Source of the DNA: Spirochaetae bacterium HGW-Spirochaetae-3
GTDB taxonomy: Bacteria > Spirochaetota > Spirochaetia > Treponematales > UBA12059
Assembly (NCBI GenBank): GCA_002839315.1
Contig: PGXV01000009.1
Coordinates: 176,774 to 240,773 of the forward strand
Direction: 5' to 3'
DNA length: 64,000 bases
In this document: positions 7,853 to 16,097 of the stretch, piece after piece
Layout: each line of letters begins with the position of its first letter
Position numbering within the stretch: the first letter of the stretch is position 1
Translations under genes and position numbers: made by a program
Notes under the pieces: model-generated
The model's database searches: none
What the model saw: the letters and a program-made list of their open reading frames with translations, nothing else
What the model was told of the DNA's origin: nothing

Positions 7853-8248
7853 ATGTCGCGTAAGAATCGTAAGCCTAAGTTCACTAATTCTGGAACCTTG
7901 TTATCAGTAACTATTCCAGCTAATCAGAGTGGTATGGACGCGATAATGCCTTTCTTTCAAATGCTTGAGCAAGCTGGCGTCTATACAAATGAAGAACTCG
8001 ATAGCCGCACTTTGTCAAATAGGAAAGAGCGGATCGAGATAGTTCGCTGGATTCAACTGAGGAAATGCTTCCATGAAGTATTTGTCACAAACGAAACTCG
8101 TGATGGGTTAACCCGAGTTATCTGGGATGGGCAGAAAACAGACGAGCGTTGGATTGACCTTTCTGCTCTGTATGCCTCCGGTCAGATAAATTTTGAGGGG
8201 AAACCAACTCTTAACCTTCTGCCGCCGAGGGGCTGGGAGTTTGATTGA
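7853..8248 (+). CDS. Hypothetical protein
   Basis: A 131-residue protein. ATG 7853 is chosen because GAAGGAG lies 5 bases upstream; an in-frame ATG at 7835 precedes that site. It begins basic (MSRKNRKPKF), followed by predicted strands and helices (IMPFFQMLEQAGVYTNEE, IEIVRWIQLRKCFHEVF) and ends LLPPRGWEFD. I do not recognise a family. The upstream leader hairpin and its repeat before the next gene suggest shared post-transcriptional control. Confidence 0.6.
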   Translation: MSRKNRKPKFTNSGTLLSVTIPANQSGMDAIMPFFQMLEQAGVYTNEELDSRTLSNRKERIEIVRWIQLRKCFHEVFVTNETRDGLTRVIWDGQKTDERWIDLSALYASGQINFEGKPTLNLLPPRGWEFD

Positions 8249-8337
8249 GCGATCTTTGGTTGGGAACGGCAAGTTATACGAGCAATGCTCGCTGTTGCCC
8301 AGCCAAAGTCAGAAATTGGCGTAAGGAAAGAGTTCTA

Positions 8338-8357
8338 CAGATTCCGTAGGGAATCTG
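8338..8357 (+). promoter_or_regulatory. Leader hairpin, copy 2
   Basis: CAGATTCC-GTAG-GGAATCTG, a perfect 8-bp stem with a 4-base loop, 20 bp before the ATG at 8378 and just before its TAGGAGG site. Compare the copy at 7811-7830, where two A-U pairs are replaced by G-U. Confidence 0.5.
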
Positions 8358-8377
8358 AAAGTTCTTAGGAGGATGCA

Positions 8378-8902
8378 ATGAAAGCTTATCACTACACGGT
8401 GTCTGATCGGATTGCTTCGATTAGGAAGCATGGAATAAAACTGGCTGGGGCTGGTGTTCTTGGCTTAGAAAAGCATGCAGTTTGGTTTTCTACAAACCCC
8501 GTCTATGAAACGACGGCATGCAAGGCGGGGACAAGCTCTCTTCAAGGCATGATCGACTTTGGTTTTACGCCTGTTCGATTTGTCGTTGATCGAGAGATGT
8601 TTGATTGGAAGTACCACAAGGCTCACAGCGGAATCAAATCTGCAATCGCAAGGGGATTGGAAGAAGCAGGAAAGCAAACAAATGCCAATCCATCTGAGTG
8701 GTTTGCGGTCTACGAGCCGGTCAAAGAATGGTTGGCTATCGAAGTCTACCGTAACGGGCAGTGGGTAGAACTGGAAGAAGACGAGATCGAGAATCTGGCG
8801 AAACAGAAGACTCCTTTTCCTCTTCCAATCGACGAGGATGAAGGATTCACCATCTCGATGTCTGTTGGGGAGTTCCTCAGCCAGATGAGAAGGGCAGGAT
8901 AA
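8378..8902 (+). CDS. ADP-ribosyltransferase-like small protein (tentative)
   Basis: A 174-residue protein. The N terminus MKAYHYTVSDRIASIRKHGI followed by AVWFSTNP resembles the H-x-T ... small-residue/S-T pattern of ADP-ribosyltransferase-fold proteins (RNA 2'-phosphotransferase, DarT-like and related accessory proteins), in which a His at the end of the first strand holds NAD+. The catalytic Glu cannot be placed with confidence; WLAIEVYRNGQWVELEEDE near 125-145 offers candidates. Start ATG 8378 has TAGGAGG. It could be a toxin, a phage-counter factor or a modifying enzyme. The assignment rests on motif resemblance only. Confidence 0.4.
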   Translation: MKAYHYTVSDRIASIRKHGIKLAGAGVLGLEKHAVWFSTNPVYETTACKAGTSSLQGMIDFGFTPVRFVVDREMFDWKYHKAHSGIKSAIARGLEEAGKQTNANPSEWFAVYEPVKEWLAIEVYRNGQWVELEEDEIENLAKQKTPFPLPIDEDEGFTISMSVGEFLSQMRRAG

Positions 8903-8909
8903 GTAGAAG

Positions 8910-8937
8910 TTGGAGGGACTGTGAATAGTCCCTCCAA
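8910..8937 (+). terminator. Perfect hairpin after the ART-like gene
   Basis: TTGGAGGGACT-GTGAAT-AGTCCCTCCAA, an 11-bp perfect stem 7 bp after the stop. There is no T run, so it may be a processing or stability element rather than a terminator. Confidence 0.5.
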
Positions 8938-8996
8938 TAAATCCCATGGAACCCGACTGTTAGTCGGTCAATGAATTTATGACTTTGGAGGATGAT

Positions 8997-9806
8997 ATGG
9001 CACAGCTGCTGAAAAACTTTGATGTAGAGCTGGCGAAGATGCGTTCTTTGAGAAAGTTTGATGAAGGAGTATATAAGAACTTCATAAACTCTTCCTTCAA
9101 TTCAGGCAACATGGATATAAACGAGACACAGTGCAAGCTCGGCTTATATCCATTCATAGCCTTTCCCCGTATTGAGAGTTATGAAGTTGATATGGCAATC
9201 CCGCTACCTCAACTCAATCAAGCGGAGTTTGATGACGTTATCGATCACTATGATTTTCGCCGCCCTTGGTTGATGGAAATGACTGAGCAGAATGGACGAG
9301 GAAAACTAATTCTTCACTCAGGCGGAGTAAAGCATGGTCTTGATTTTACAGAGGTGACGCAACTTCCTAATGGTCGCTTTGCTTACTCCGTTCTCCGCCT
9401 TAAAGATAGTGTCGTCAAGATAGCGACGAGTCAAGGCAATGAAGAGGAACTCTTGGAGACTTTCTACTGGATTGCCAAGCTGTTTCATGCGAAGCACATG
9501 AAGGACTATCTCGATGTCTCAGGTGGCAAGAAGAAGCACAAGTTTTCCGGAAAATCTCAGTTCGGCAATGTGACCATCAAGATTTCTCTCTCTGCGAAGG
9601 CAAAGAAATATCATTACCCGCATCAACTAACACAAAACCCTAACTACACGAATGGAAAATGTGAGATAGAACATCAAGTTCCTTCTCATACGCGTAGGAT
9701 TCGTTGTGGAAAAGGACGAACGCAAATCAAGGAAGTTCCAGTCAAGTCGTTTAAGCGGACTTACTGGATCGTTCCAAGGGATAAGGTAACGAAGATTGTC
9801 GCGTAA
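8997..9806 (+). CDS. Hypothetical protein with basic C terminus
   Basis: A 269-residue protein. ATG 8997 is preferred because TTGGAGGATGAT precedes it; the in-frame ATG at 8979 lies upstream of that site. The N-terminal half is a mixed alpha/beta region (EVDMAIPLPQLNQAEFDDVI). The C-terminal third is rich in Lys, His and Arg (KKKHKFSGK, SHTRRIRCGKGRTQIKEV), suggesting nucleic-acid binding. No family is recognised. It is followed closely by the 62-codon gene and the methyltransferase and may be co-transcribed with them. Confidence 0.6.
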   Translation: MAQLLKNFDVELAKMRSLRKFDEGVYKNFINSSFNSGNMDINETQCKLGLYPFIAFPRIESYEVDMAIPLPQLNQAEFDDVIDHYDFRRPWLMEMTEQNGRGKLILHSGGVKHGLDFTEVTQLPNGRFAYSVLRLKDSVVKIATSQGNEEELLETFYWIAKLFHAKHMKDYLDVSGGKKKHKFSGKSQFGNVTIKISLSAKAKKYHYPHQLTQNPNYTNGKCEIEHQVPSHTRRIRCGKGRTQIKEVPVKSFKRTYWIVPRDKVTKIVA

Positions 9807-9834
9807 ATGAGCCTGTGTGAGCAAGGAGGTTGTT

Positions 9835-10023
9835 GTGAATAGAATAGGTATACGAAAGCGATTACAAAGGCATGGCTACATCCTTGCGAAACGGCAAGTT
9901 GGGTATGTGATCTTTGATGAGAAGCTCCGTTGCCTTGCTTTAGGTGGTGTGTTCACTCCTTATGCACTGACTTTGAAAGAAGCAGAGGCTTGGATGCTTG
10001 ATATGATATGGAGGAACAAATGA
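9835..10023 (+). CDS. Small hypothetical protein, coupled to the methyltransferase
   Basis: A 62-residue basic protein starting with GTG at 9835, with AAGGAGG 5 bases upstream. Features are RIGIRKRLQRHGYILAKRQVGYVIFD and LTLKEAEAWMLD. Its stop overlaps the next start as ATGA (10020-10023), so translation of the methyltransferase is probably coupled to it. Function unknown. Confidence 0.6.
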   Translation: MNRIGIRKRLQRHGYILAKRQVGYVIFDEKLRCLALGGVFTPYALTLKEAEAWMLDMIWRNK

Positions 10024-10826
10024 AATTCCGACCCTACAACGAAGACTGCATTACTGGGGCGAGAAGGATCAAGGCAGAGTCTATCGACTGCATGATTTGT
10101 GATTCTCCATTTGGTATTGGCGAAGACAAGCTTGATGCTGTGTACAATCGTAAGAGCAAGCATGTCATAAAAGGGTATGTCACAGCACCTGTTGACTACT
10201 ATGATTTCTCTTATCGTTGGCTTAAAGAAGCCTACAGGATACTCAAACCAACCGGGACGCTCTATGCAGTCTCTGGGACGACTAATCTTGATCACATGAT
10301 CAAAGCGGCAAAGAACTGTGGATTTAAGGTCTTGAACCAAATTGTATGGCATTACAATTTCGGTGTTTATACAGAAAAGAAGTTTGTTGCTTCTCATTAT
10401 GTGATCCTACGACTTGCGAAGTGCAAGTACCCAACATTTTACCGAGAATGCCGGTTCAAGGCACATGAGCATGATGATGCTGGTCTCTCTCTTCTTTACC
10501 GAGACCTTCAGGACGTTTGGATTATTAAGAAAGAGTTTTCCCGTGGGAAAACCAAAAATCCAAACAAACTCCCAGATGAGTTGGTCAAGAAGATGATCCA
10601 GTACGCAACAAAGGAGGGTGATACTGTCTGCGATTTCTTCATGGGAAACTTCACCACCGCTTACGTTGCTCGTGGACTGAACCGCAAGGTCATCGGTTTT
10701 GAGTTGAATAAGGAGGCGTTTGATTACCACGTTCCACGACTGAAAATGCTTAAGGCTGGGTACATGCTGAATCAGGATCGTAAGAAGGATCAGAAGAAGG
10801 ATGAAGATCAGTTGAAGGCGGCGTGA
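10020..10826 (+). CDS. Orphan DNA adenine/cytosine-N4 methyltransferase (beta-class order)
   Basis: A 268-residue amino-methyltransferase. The catalytic motif IV is early (IDCMICDSPFGIG near residue 25; DSPF in place of the usual DPPY/SPPY), followed by the D21-type layout in which the SAM-binding motif I is C-terminal (VCDFFMGNFTTAYVARGLNRKVIGFELN near 205). YRILKPTGTLYAVSG corresponds to motif V/VI. Start ATG 10020 has GGAGGAA 5 bases upstream. No endonuclease gene is adjacent, so it is probably an orphan methylase used for regulation or for protection against host restriction. Specificity cannot be read from sequence. Confidence 0.8.
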   Translation: MKFRPYNEDCITGARRIKAESIDCMICDSPFGIGEDKLDAVYNRKSKHVIKGYVTAPVDYYDFSYRWLKEAYRILKPTGTLYAVSGTTNLDHMIKAAKNCGFKVLNQIVWHYNFGVYTEKKFVASHYVILRLAKCKYPTFYRECRFKAHEHDDAGLSLLYRDLQDVWIIKKEFSRGKTKNPNKLPDELVKKMIQYATKEGDTVCDFFMGNFTTAYVARGLNRKVIGFELNKEAFDYHVPRLKMLKAGYMLNQDRKKDQKKDEDQLKAA

Positions 10827-10871
10827 TTCAGTTCCAATCTGGTTGGACAGCAATATTTATTTGGAGGACAC

Positions 10872-11513
10872 ATGAAAGCGAAGCCGTATGAGTGTTTCGG
10901 ATGTGAATTAGAATTCACTGGTTCACAAGAAAATTGGGATTACATCTCTGAAGCACTTGCAAAGCACAAGATCGATGCAGAGAAGGAGCTTGATTTTGCA
11001 AAGGCAGAATATGCCAAATCGGTTGAAAGAGAGGAGCGAGTGAAGTTGCTGATGACAGAAAGGGAGCATAGCGAACACCTTTTCTATAAAATCCATTTAT
11101 TCTTGACACAATACTTTGAAGAGGCAGATGCAGAACGCTTAGCCACAAATATTATATTTCTTCGTAATCCACCTCAATCATTACATGGGATGGTACATCG
11201 TACGATCAAGAAAGAAGGGCTAACCCTTAGCACAAAGAAGGCTTCATATCTATTCGATGATATTAGTGATCACCTTATGCACTGTAAAAGTGTCTTGTGG
11301 GTTTCTATCTGCTATCTGCAAGATTATACGTTTTTTATGTTTTCTTACTATTATGATATTATTGAAAAGCGTATAGCGAAGGGATATACGAAGCCTTTGT
11401 TTAGTATCGTTGATACAGATAAAGCAATTCGCATGTTGAAAACCAGACGCTTGCTGAATAAGTTCAAGAAGAGTCATCCGGCTGTCTATGCCGCATATCT
11501 CATGGACAAGTAG
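10872..11513 (+). CDS. Hypothetical protein
   Basis: A 213-residue protein starting at ATG 10872 with TTTGGAGGACAC upstream. It begins KPYECFGCELEFTGS (a single CxxC), has a charged helical region (KHKIDAEKELDFAKAEYAKS) and later aromatic helices (SVLWVSICYLQDYTFFMFSYYYD). No function is recognised. It ends the run of plus-strand genes before the iteron region. Confidence 0.6.
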   Translation: MKAKPYECFGCELEFTGSQENWDYISEALAKHKIDAEKELDFAKAEYAKSVEREERVKLLMTEREHSEHLFYKIHLFLTQYFEEADAERLATNIIFLRNPPQSLHGMVHRTIKKEGLTLSTKKASYLFDDISDHLMHCKSVLWVSICYLQDYTFFMFSYYYDIIEKRIAKGYTKPLFSIVDTDKAIRMLKTRRLLNKFKKSHPAVYAAYLMDK

Positions 11514-11593
11514 GATGATTCGCTGAATGATACTGTTTCTCATATCTAAAAATATGCTAAATCCTCGTCAAATTGACGAGGAGGTTAAAAAAA

Positions 11594-11705
11594 GTTGGTG
11601 TTCATTTGATGAAAAGAGATTCGGTGTTACTCTGGGTGAACAGATGCGTTCATCAGGTGAACACCAGAATCAAGAATTTGGCAAATCTGTATCTCTGGGT
11701 GAACA
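11594..11705 (+). repeat. Helically phased iterons (candidate origin or operator)
   Basis: GGTGAACA occurs in direct orientation at 11635-11642, 11656-11663 and 11698-11705. The spacings are 21 and 42 bp, exactly 2 and 4 helical turns. Copies 1 and 3 share the 13-mer CTCTGGGTGAACA. An inverted copy (TGGTGTTCA) lies at 11596-11604 and a half site (GTTCA) at 11648-11652. The array lies upstream of an RHH gene and a Rep-like gene, as in plasmid origins. The surrounding ~385 bp (11514-11898) is AT-rich and has no convincing gene. Confidence 0.6.
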
Positions 11706-11898
11706 TATATAGATATTACAACTGTATAGACATTATTTACATAGAGATAAACAACAAGGGCTGATTTTGATTCCAAATAAAAAATGTGAGAACAAAAATT
11801 GATTACATTGGAGCATGGTATGCCCGCCACCGATCTATCTCAATAAAATAATCCAGAAGAAAATTGCATCATTTCTACTTTTCGATGCAAGATAGATT

Positions 11899-12072
11899 AT
11901 GAAACAAACAAGATCGGTAGAAGATTCATACACCAGTATAAAAATACCCGAATCACTGAGACGCCAACTGAGGCTACTTGCCGCACAACGTGATCAATTC
12001 ATCTATCAAATTATTGCCTCATTGGTCGTGCAAGAAATCGAGCGGTTGAGCGGGAATAAAACAGAAAGTTAG
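11899..12072 (+). CDS. Small ribbon-helix-helix DNA-binding protein
   Basis: A 57-codon gene. The product has the RHH pattern: a short strand (YTSIKIPESL) then two helices (RRQLRLLAAQRDQ and IYQIIASLVVQEIERL), as in CopG/ParG/Arc-type repressors. Such proteins commonly regulate plasmid copy number or partition. It sits between the iteron array and the Rep-like gene, so it probably binds the iterons or its own promoter. The ribosome site is weak (AGATAG). Confidence 0.65.
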   Translation: MKQTRSVEDSYTSIKIPESLRRQLRLLAAQRDQFIYQIIASLVVQEIERLSGNKTES

Positions 12073-12128
12073 CATAGTTAAAGATGACTGTTGGTAGCAG
12101 TCATGAAAGAGCATCACGCAAGATAAAG

Positions 12129-12204
12129 AGTCCATATAGACTGGTGTGACAGCATGTAAATGCTCGCAGGTTGTCACCTACCAACCAGTCTATATGGACT
12201 TTTT
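12129..12204 (+). promoter_or_regulatory. Highly structured leader/attenuator before the Rep-like gene
   Basis: A perfect 17-bp inverted repeat (12129-12145 with 12184-12200) encloses a second stem GTGACA/TGTCAC and an apical GCAT-GTAA-ATGC hairpin. The outer stem is followed by five T residues and, a few bases later, by the ribosome site GGAGGG and ATG 12218. This looks like a transcription terminator placed in the leader, consistent with attenuation or antisense copy control. A smaller hairpin, ATGACTG/CAGTCAT, lies just upstream near 12085-12105. Confidence 0.6.
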
Positions 12205-12217
12205 AATTGGAGGGCAT

Positions 12218-13753
12218 ATGGATTTAGAAAGATATGAAGAATTCATTTCTAAAGGTAATTTTACCCAGATTTCAAATTATTTAATGACATCATACTGTGT
12301 ATTAGGGTTAGAGTCTGAGGAGTATGTATTTTTATCTTATATTTTGAAATGGGTCACAAAACCTAAGAGACCAATATATGATTTTGAAATCAGCCGCGAT
12401 CTTGGCTGGTCTCGAAATATGCTTCTGAAGCAAAGAAGAACCCTGAAGGAAAAGAAGTATCTTACTTCAAACTACAGTAATGAGTACGATCCAGAATTGG
12501 GGTATAGATCGACAGGGTATTATTATTGCATGCAAGGGCTTTTTGAAAAAATATATTTTTATTCATCAATGCCAGAAGAACAGTATTTGAAAATTAGGCT
12601 TGAGGCTGAAGTTGCCGCAGAAAAAAAGCGTCTAAAAAAGGGAAAGCATCTCAATTTCAAAAAATTAGATGAGGAAAGCACTGGGAAAACAACGCAATCT
12701 GGGGGCTCTTCATCACCTACCTTGGAACTGGACATCACCTACATAGGTGATGAGGAGCATCGGGGTAGGGCACCTATAAATACAGATATAAATACAATTA
12801 AAGACATACAAAATACTGAAGAAGTAGTTTCTTTGGAACAGAATGAACAATTAGACCAAGAAAAAGAAGTAATGTATCAAGAAGATATAGTTGCGACTGG
12901 CGGCGTCGGATGCGAAAATCTGACTGATTCTATGGACGAAGAGGAAGCACTCATTGACAACTGTGATGATGAAGATTGGGATAAACTGGCGGCTGAAGAA
13001 GACGAAGAATTTAGAAGGCTGGAATATGAAAAAGAACATCCTGCAAATATTGAGCAGGGCATTATCGATTGGTTTGTTCGAATGAAACTTCCTGCTCCTA
13101 AACATTATATTGAGGCATTCAAGAAGATGAAGTTTGAGATTCAATCTCTCCAACGATTCTGGTTACTAAAAAACCGATGGATGGAGCATCCAGAAGTTAA
13201 TGGAACGGATCGCTCTTTGTATATGCTTTCTCGGAATCTTGAAGGATTTGTTCAAAGGTATTGGGATATATACGAGTACGAACAGCAACAGGAAAATGAG
13301 ATGAAGGAGCGAATCCAGAAAAGACAAGAACTCGAAGCATTCCTTGATGCTCATTCGATATGGTGGAAAAAGATGGATATGTCTAATGAAGAGCGGCAGG
13401 AGTTACGAAGTGTCTGCCAGCAGATAGATGAATTGACCCAAGGAGACAAGTTGCAGGATATGTATTGGAAATGGTCATGTGACACAAAAGGATTTATTCT
13501 CGAAGGTGGGAAGTTATTACGAGGTTCAGTAAAGGTCAGTCCAGCCAATTTTACAAAAGAAGCAATTTATGCTCATATCGAAAAACTTAAACAGGTAAAA
13601 AGGGAAAAGAGTGGTCAGATATTGGTAACGGAAGAAGAGTTCGAACAATCCCTCATGAAGTCATTGAAGGAGGATGATGCTACTGCAATAGTTCCACCTT
13701 GGATGGAGGATCAATACATGGCTGATATGCTCAAGTCTCTGACAGAAGAGTAG
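12218..13753 (+). CDS. Replication-initiator-like HTH protein (tentative)
   Basis: A 511-residue protein. Start ATG 12218 follows GGAGGG; the frame extends upstream through the leader hairpin, which is unlikely to be coding. Residues about 25-100 look like a winged helix (YVFLSYILKWV, FEISRDLGWSRNMLLKQRRTLKEKKYL) as in DnaD/replisome-organiser or RepA N-terminal domains. An acidic linker follows (EEEALIDNCDDEDWDKLAAEE), then a helical C-terminal region with PAPKHYIEAFKKMKFEIQ and a KRQELEAFLDAH segment. Context (iterons, RHH gene, attenuator-like leader) supports a replication role, but no catalytic motif is visible. Confidence 0.45.
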   Translation: MDLERYEEFISKGNFTQISNYLMTSYCVLGLESEEYVFLSYILKWVTKPKRPIYDFEISRDLGWSRNMLLKQRRTLKEKKYLTSNYSNEYDPELGYRSTGYYYCMQGLFEKIYFYSSMPEEQYLKIRLEAEVAAEKKRLKKGKHLNFKKLDEESTGKTTQSGGSSSPTLELDITYIGDEEHRGRAPINTDINTIKDIQNTEEVVSLEQNEQLDQEKEVMYQEDIVATGGVGCENLTDSMDEEEALIDNCDDEDWDKLAAEEDEEFRRLEYEKEHPANIEQGIIDWFVRMKLPAPKHYIEAFKKMKFEIQSLQRFWLLKNRWMEHPEVNGTDRSLYMLSRNLEGFVQRYWDIYEYEQQQENEMKERIQKRQELEAFLDAHSIWWKKMDMSNEERQELRSVCQQIDELTQGDKLQDMYWKWSCDTKGFILEGGKLLRGSVKVSPANFTKEAIYAHIEKLKQVKREKSGQILVTEEEFEQSLMKSLKEDDATAIVPPWMEDQYMADMLKSLTEE

Positions 13754-13969
13754 CAGGAATAAAAATAATGGATATCGGGTCAAATGATAATTTGGGATTT
13801 GAGGCTTGTTTAATTTCGTAATTCTTGCAAAGCCAGAGGTATAGCCTGTTTACCATTGCTGTCAAAAAACTAAATTCATTTCAATAAAGAACATACAGGT
13901 GTCAAAATGGAATTGATCTCTTGCGAAATCTGTATAATACTATTAAGAAATAATCAAAGTGAGGCGAGC

Positions 13970-15301
13970 ATGACGAAACAGATCAAATTGTCAGATTCAC
14001 TGAAAGATTTCAACTACCGGCTGTTTGGTACACTTATCCTGATTTCCTTGCTACCAACCATCTATACAACCGTCAGGATCTACTTTCTTGGTAATCTTCC
14101 GGGCGACTGGGGATTCAACATTGCCAGTCAACTGGCGTGGGTCAACATTTTCTATGAGGTTGTTCAAGAAGCCCTCATCCTTCCTCTCTTCTACCTCATA
14201 AGCAAAGTAATCAGCAATCGGGAACAGCTCTCGAACAGAATCCAAACTGGTCTGGTTTCTTCTTTCTTAGTCTTTCTTGTCATGACGGTCTTGATTCTGA
14301 TTTTTGTACGACCTCTTCTTGCCTTCATGGGACAGAAATCAGAAATTATTACTGCGACATCAGCCTACATTCGATTAGAAGCTATTGCGATCCAGATTTC
14401 AGTGCTGTTCAGATTTATCTCGATTGTGCTGATTATCCTGAACAAGAACAGCAGATTATTGATCCTGCTTGCAATTCAAATGGTGCTAACCATCGTATCT
14501 GATACCTTCTTGGTGAGTTCACTATCAATATCATTCCAGATAGGAGTGAATGGCATTGCTCTGGGTAATATTATTGTTAATCTGGTATTGGTTGGCATCG
14601 GGCTAACAATGCTCAAGCAAGAAGGTCTGCAAGTATTCTCATATGCTAAAGCAAACTTCTCGTGGCAGAAAGAGTGGATCAAGATTGGCGGATTATCTGG
14701 CATAGAATCATTTGTTAGAAACGCGGCTTTTACCTTGATGATTATTCGTATGATCAATATGATTCAAGAACAGGGCACTTTCTGGGTTGCAAACAACTTC
14801 ATCTGGGGATGGTTGCTATTACCCATTCTTGCTCTTGGTGAACTGATCAAGCGAAATACTGCGGAGAGTGCAGAGAGCATTGACAAGAAACTACCTGCCT
14901 ATTGGGCTTTGACTGGTCTTGTCTGTATCCTCTGGCTTGTCACGATTCCATTCTGGAATCTGTTTATTGGTAAGGTAATGAATGTGGCAGATTATACAGC
15001 AGTCGTTAGTGTTGCAATAATCTCACTTGTCTTCTATATCATCTTTGCGTTCAACAATGTGGTAGATAGTATCTTCTATGGCTTAGGACGTACTGACCTC
15101 ATGCTCTATCAATCGTTGATTGTTAATACAGTATATTATGGTGGCATGTTTATAGCATATAGAGTTGGTCTCTTCATCCCGTCCTTGAATGGCATTGCCA
15201 TCATGTTTGGTACAGGAATGGCGATTGATTCAGTAATCACCTTTATCATGTTTATAGTGCTTCGAAGAATAAATCGGTTGGTACTTTCGGAGACGGTATG
15301 A
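13970..15301 (+). CDS. MATE-like multidrug/solute exporter
   Basis: A 443-residue integral membrane protein with about 12 hydrophobic helices in two halves, of the MATE/polysaccharide-exporter (MOP) superfamily. The first helix is LFGTLILISLLPTIYTTVRI; a second-half repeat includes WIKIGGLSGIESFVRNAAFT and GINGIALGNI-like loops. ATG 13970 is chosen with GTGAGGCGAGC upstream; the frame opens at 13907 but a TATAAT box lies at 13933-13938 inside that part. MATE genes are frequent cargo of integrative elements. The stop overlaps the next start (ATGA), so the two form an operon. Confidence 0.75.
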   Translation: MTKQIKLSDSLKDFNYRLFGTLILISLLPTIYTTVRIYFLGNLPGDWGFNIASQLAWVNIFYEVVQEALILPLFYLISKVISNREQLSNRIQTGLVSSFLVFLVMTVLILIFVRPLLAFMGQKSEIITATSAYIRLEAIAIQISVLFRFISIVLIILNKNSRLLILLAIQMVLTIVSDTFLVSSLSISFQIGVNGIALGNIIVNLVLVGIGLTMLKQEGLQVFSYAKANFSWQKEWIKIGGLSGIESFVRNAAFTLMIIRMINMIQEQGTFWVANNFIWGWLLLPILALGELIKRNTAESAESIDKKLPAYWALTGLVCILWLVTIPFWNLFIGKVMNVADYTAVVSVAIISLVFYIIFAFNNVVDSIFYGLGRTDLMLYQSLIVNTVYYGGMFIAYRVGLFIPSLNGIAIMFGTGMAIDSVITFIMFIVLRRINRLVLSETV

Positions 15302-16038
15302 AGTATTTCTATTTAGAATTGAATCCTATCATTGTCGCTGGCTCAAAACTAAAGAAGCTGAACTGGAAGAAGGCAGATGTCTATACATCCTCTTGGGCTA
15401 TTTCTGAACAGTTGATAAATCTGAAGGAAGAAAACTATCCAACCATTCGAGCATCTTTTAAGTTAATAGATGAATTGAAAATAAGAATCGACTGGGAAAA
15501 TAATGTTAGTAAGATGTTTTCTGCATTTGATTTGAAGCACCCAGTGCTTACAGATGAAGCAGCTATCAAAAGTCAATATGAGAGTGTTTTAAAGGCATCG
15601 ACATTTTCTGACTTGCCTACTCAAGTGTTAAAAACAATAGGAGAGTTTAAGAAGATGAGGGAAGCCTCGAATTGGCATATGGGTGTCATGAATCATTTTA
15701 CTCCTGAGATGAAGGAAGTATTAAGAGTAGGAATAGCTGAAGATGAAATGAAAATGTTGTCTATGACTATGGTCTTAAATTGTATTCAAGGCACGTTTCA
15801 AATCAATGAAGATATGTTGTTAAGTCGATATACTGGTCGCCTTGATCGTTTTCTCTTTGCACAGGCTAAATACTTCCAGAAGAAAAGTGATATTAAAAAA
15901 AATGACTGGTTTGATCTTGAGCATTTTAAGTATATTCAAAACGAAATTACCTATATGGTTAGTGATGATATATTTGTTAAATGGTTAGATTACAAGAAGG
16001 TTTATAGTGTGGATGAGTTTTTAGAGTTTATGAGTTGA
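15298..16038 (+). CDS. Hypothetical protein coupled to the MATE transporter
   Basis: A 246-residue soluble protein whose ATG overlaps the MATE stop codon (ATGA, 15298-15301), indicating translational coupling. It is mostly helical and rich in Lys and Glu, with segments NPIIVAGSKLKKLNWKKAD, WHMGVMNHFTPEMKEVL and IKKNDWFDLEHFKYI. No known family is recognised. It may be a partner or regulator of the transporter. Confidence 0.6.
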   Translation: MKYFYLELNPIIVAGSKLKKLNWKKADVYTSSWAISEQLINLKEENYPTIRASFKLIDELKIRIDWENNVSKMFSAFDLKHPVLTDEAAIKSQYESVLKASTFSDLPTQVLKTIGEFKKMREASNWHMGVMNHFTPEMKEVLRVGIAEDEMKMLSMTMVLNCIQGTFQINEDMLLSRYTGRLDRFLFAQAKYFQKKSDIKKNDWFDLEHFKYIQNEITYMVSDDIFVKWLDYKKVYSVDEFLEFMS

Positions 16039-16097
16039 AGTTTTAAAAGAAAGTCTTATATATAGTCTTGGTTAGTTGGCTCCTGTTTGGCTTGTGC

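Noticed and set aside
11527..11764. Two short plus-strand frames in the iteron region
   Set aside because: They run through the phased repeats, have no ribosome site and no recognisable protein features.
3534..12089. Shared 13-mer AGCATAGTTAAAG at ~3534 and ~12072
   Set aside because: A single 13-mer match is expected by chance many times in 64 kb of AT-rich DNA.
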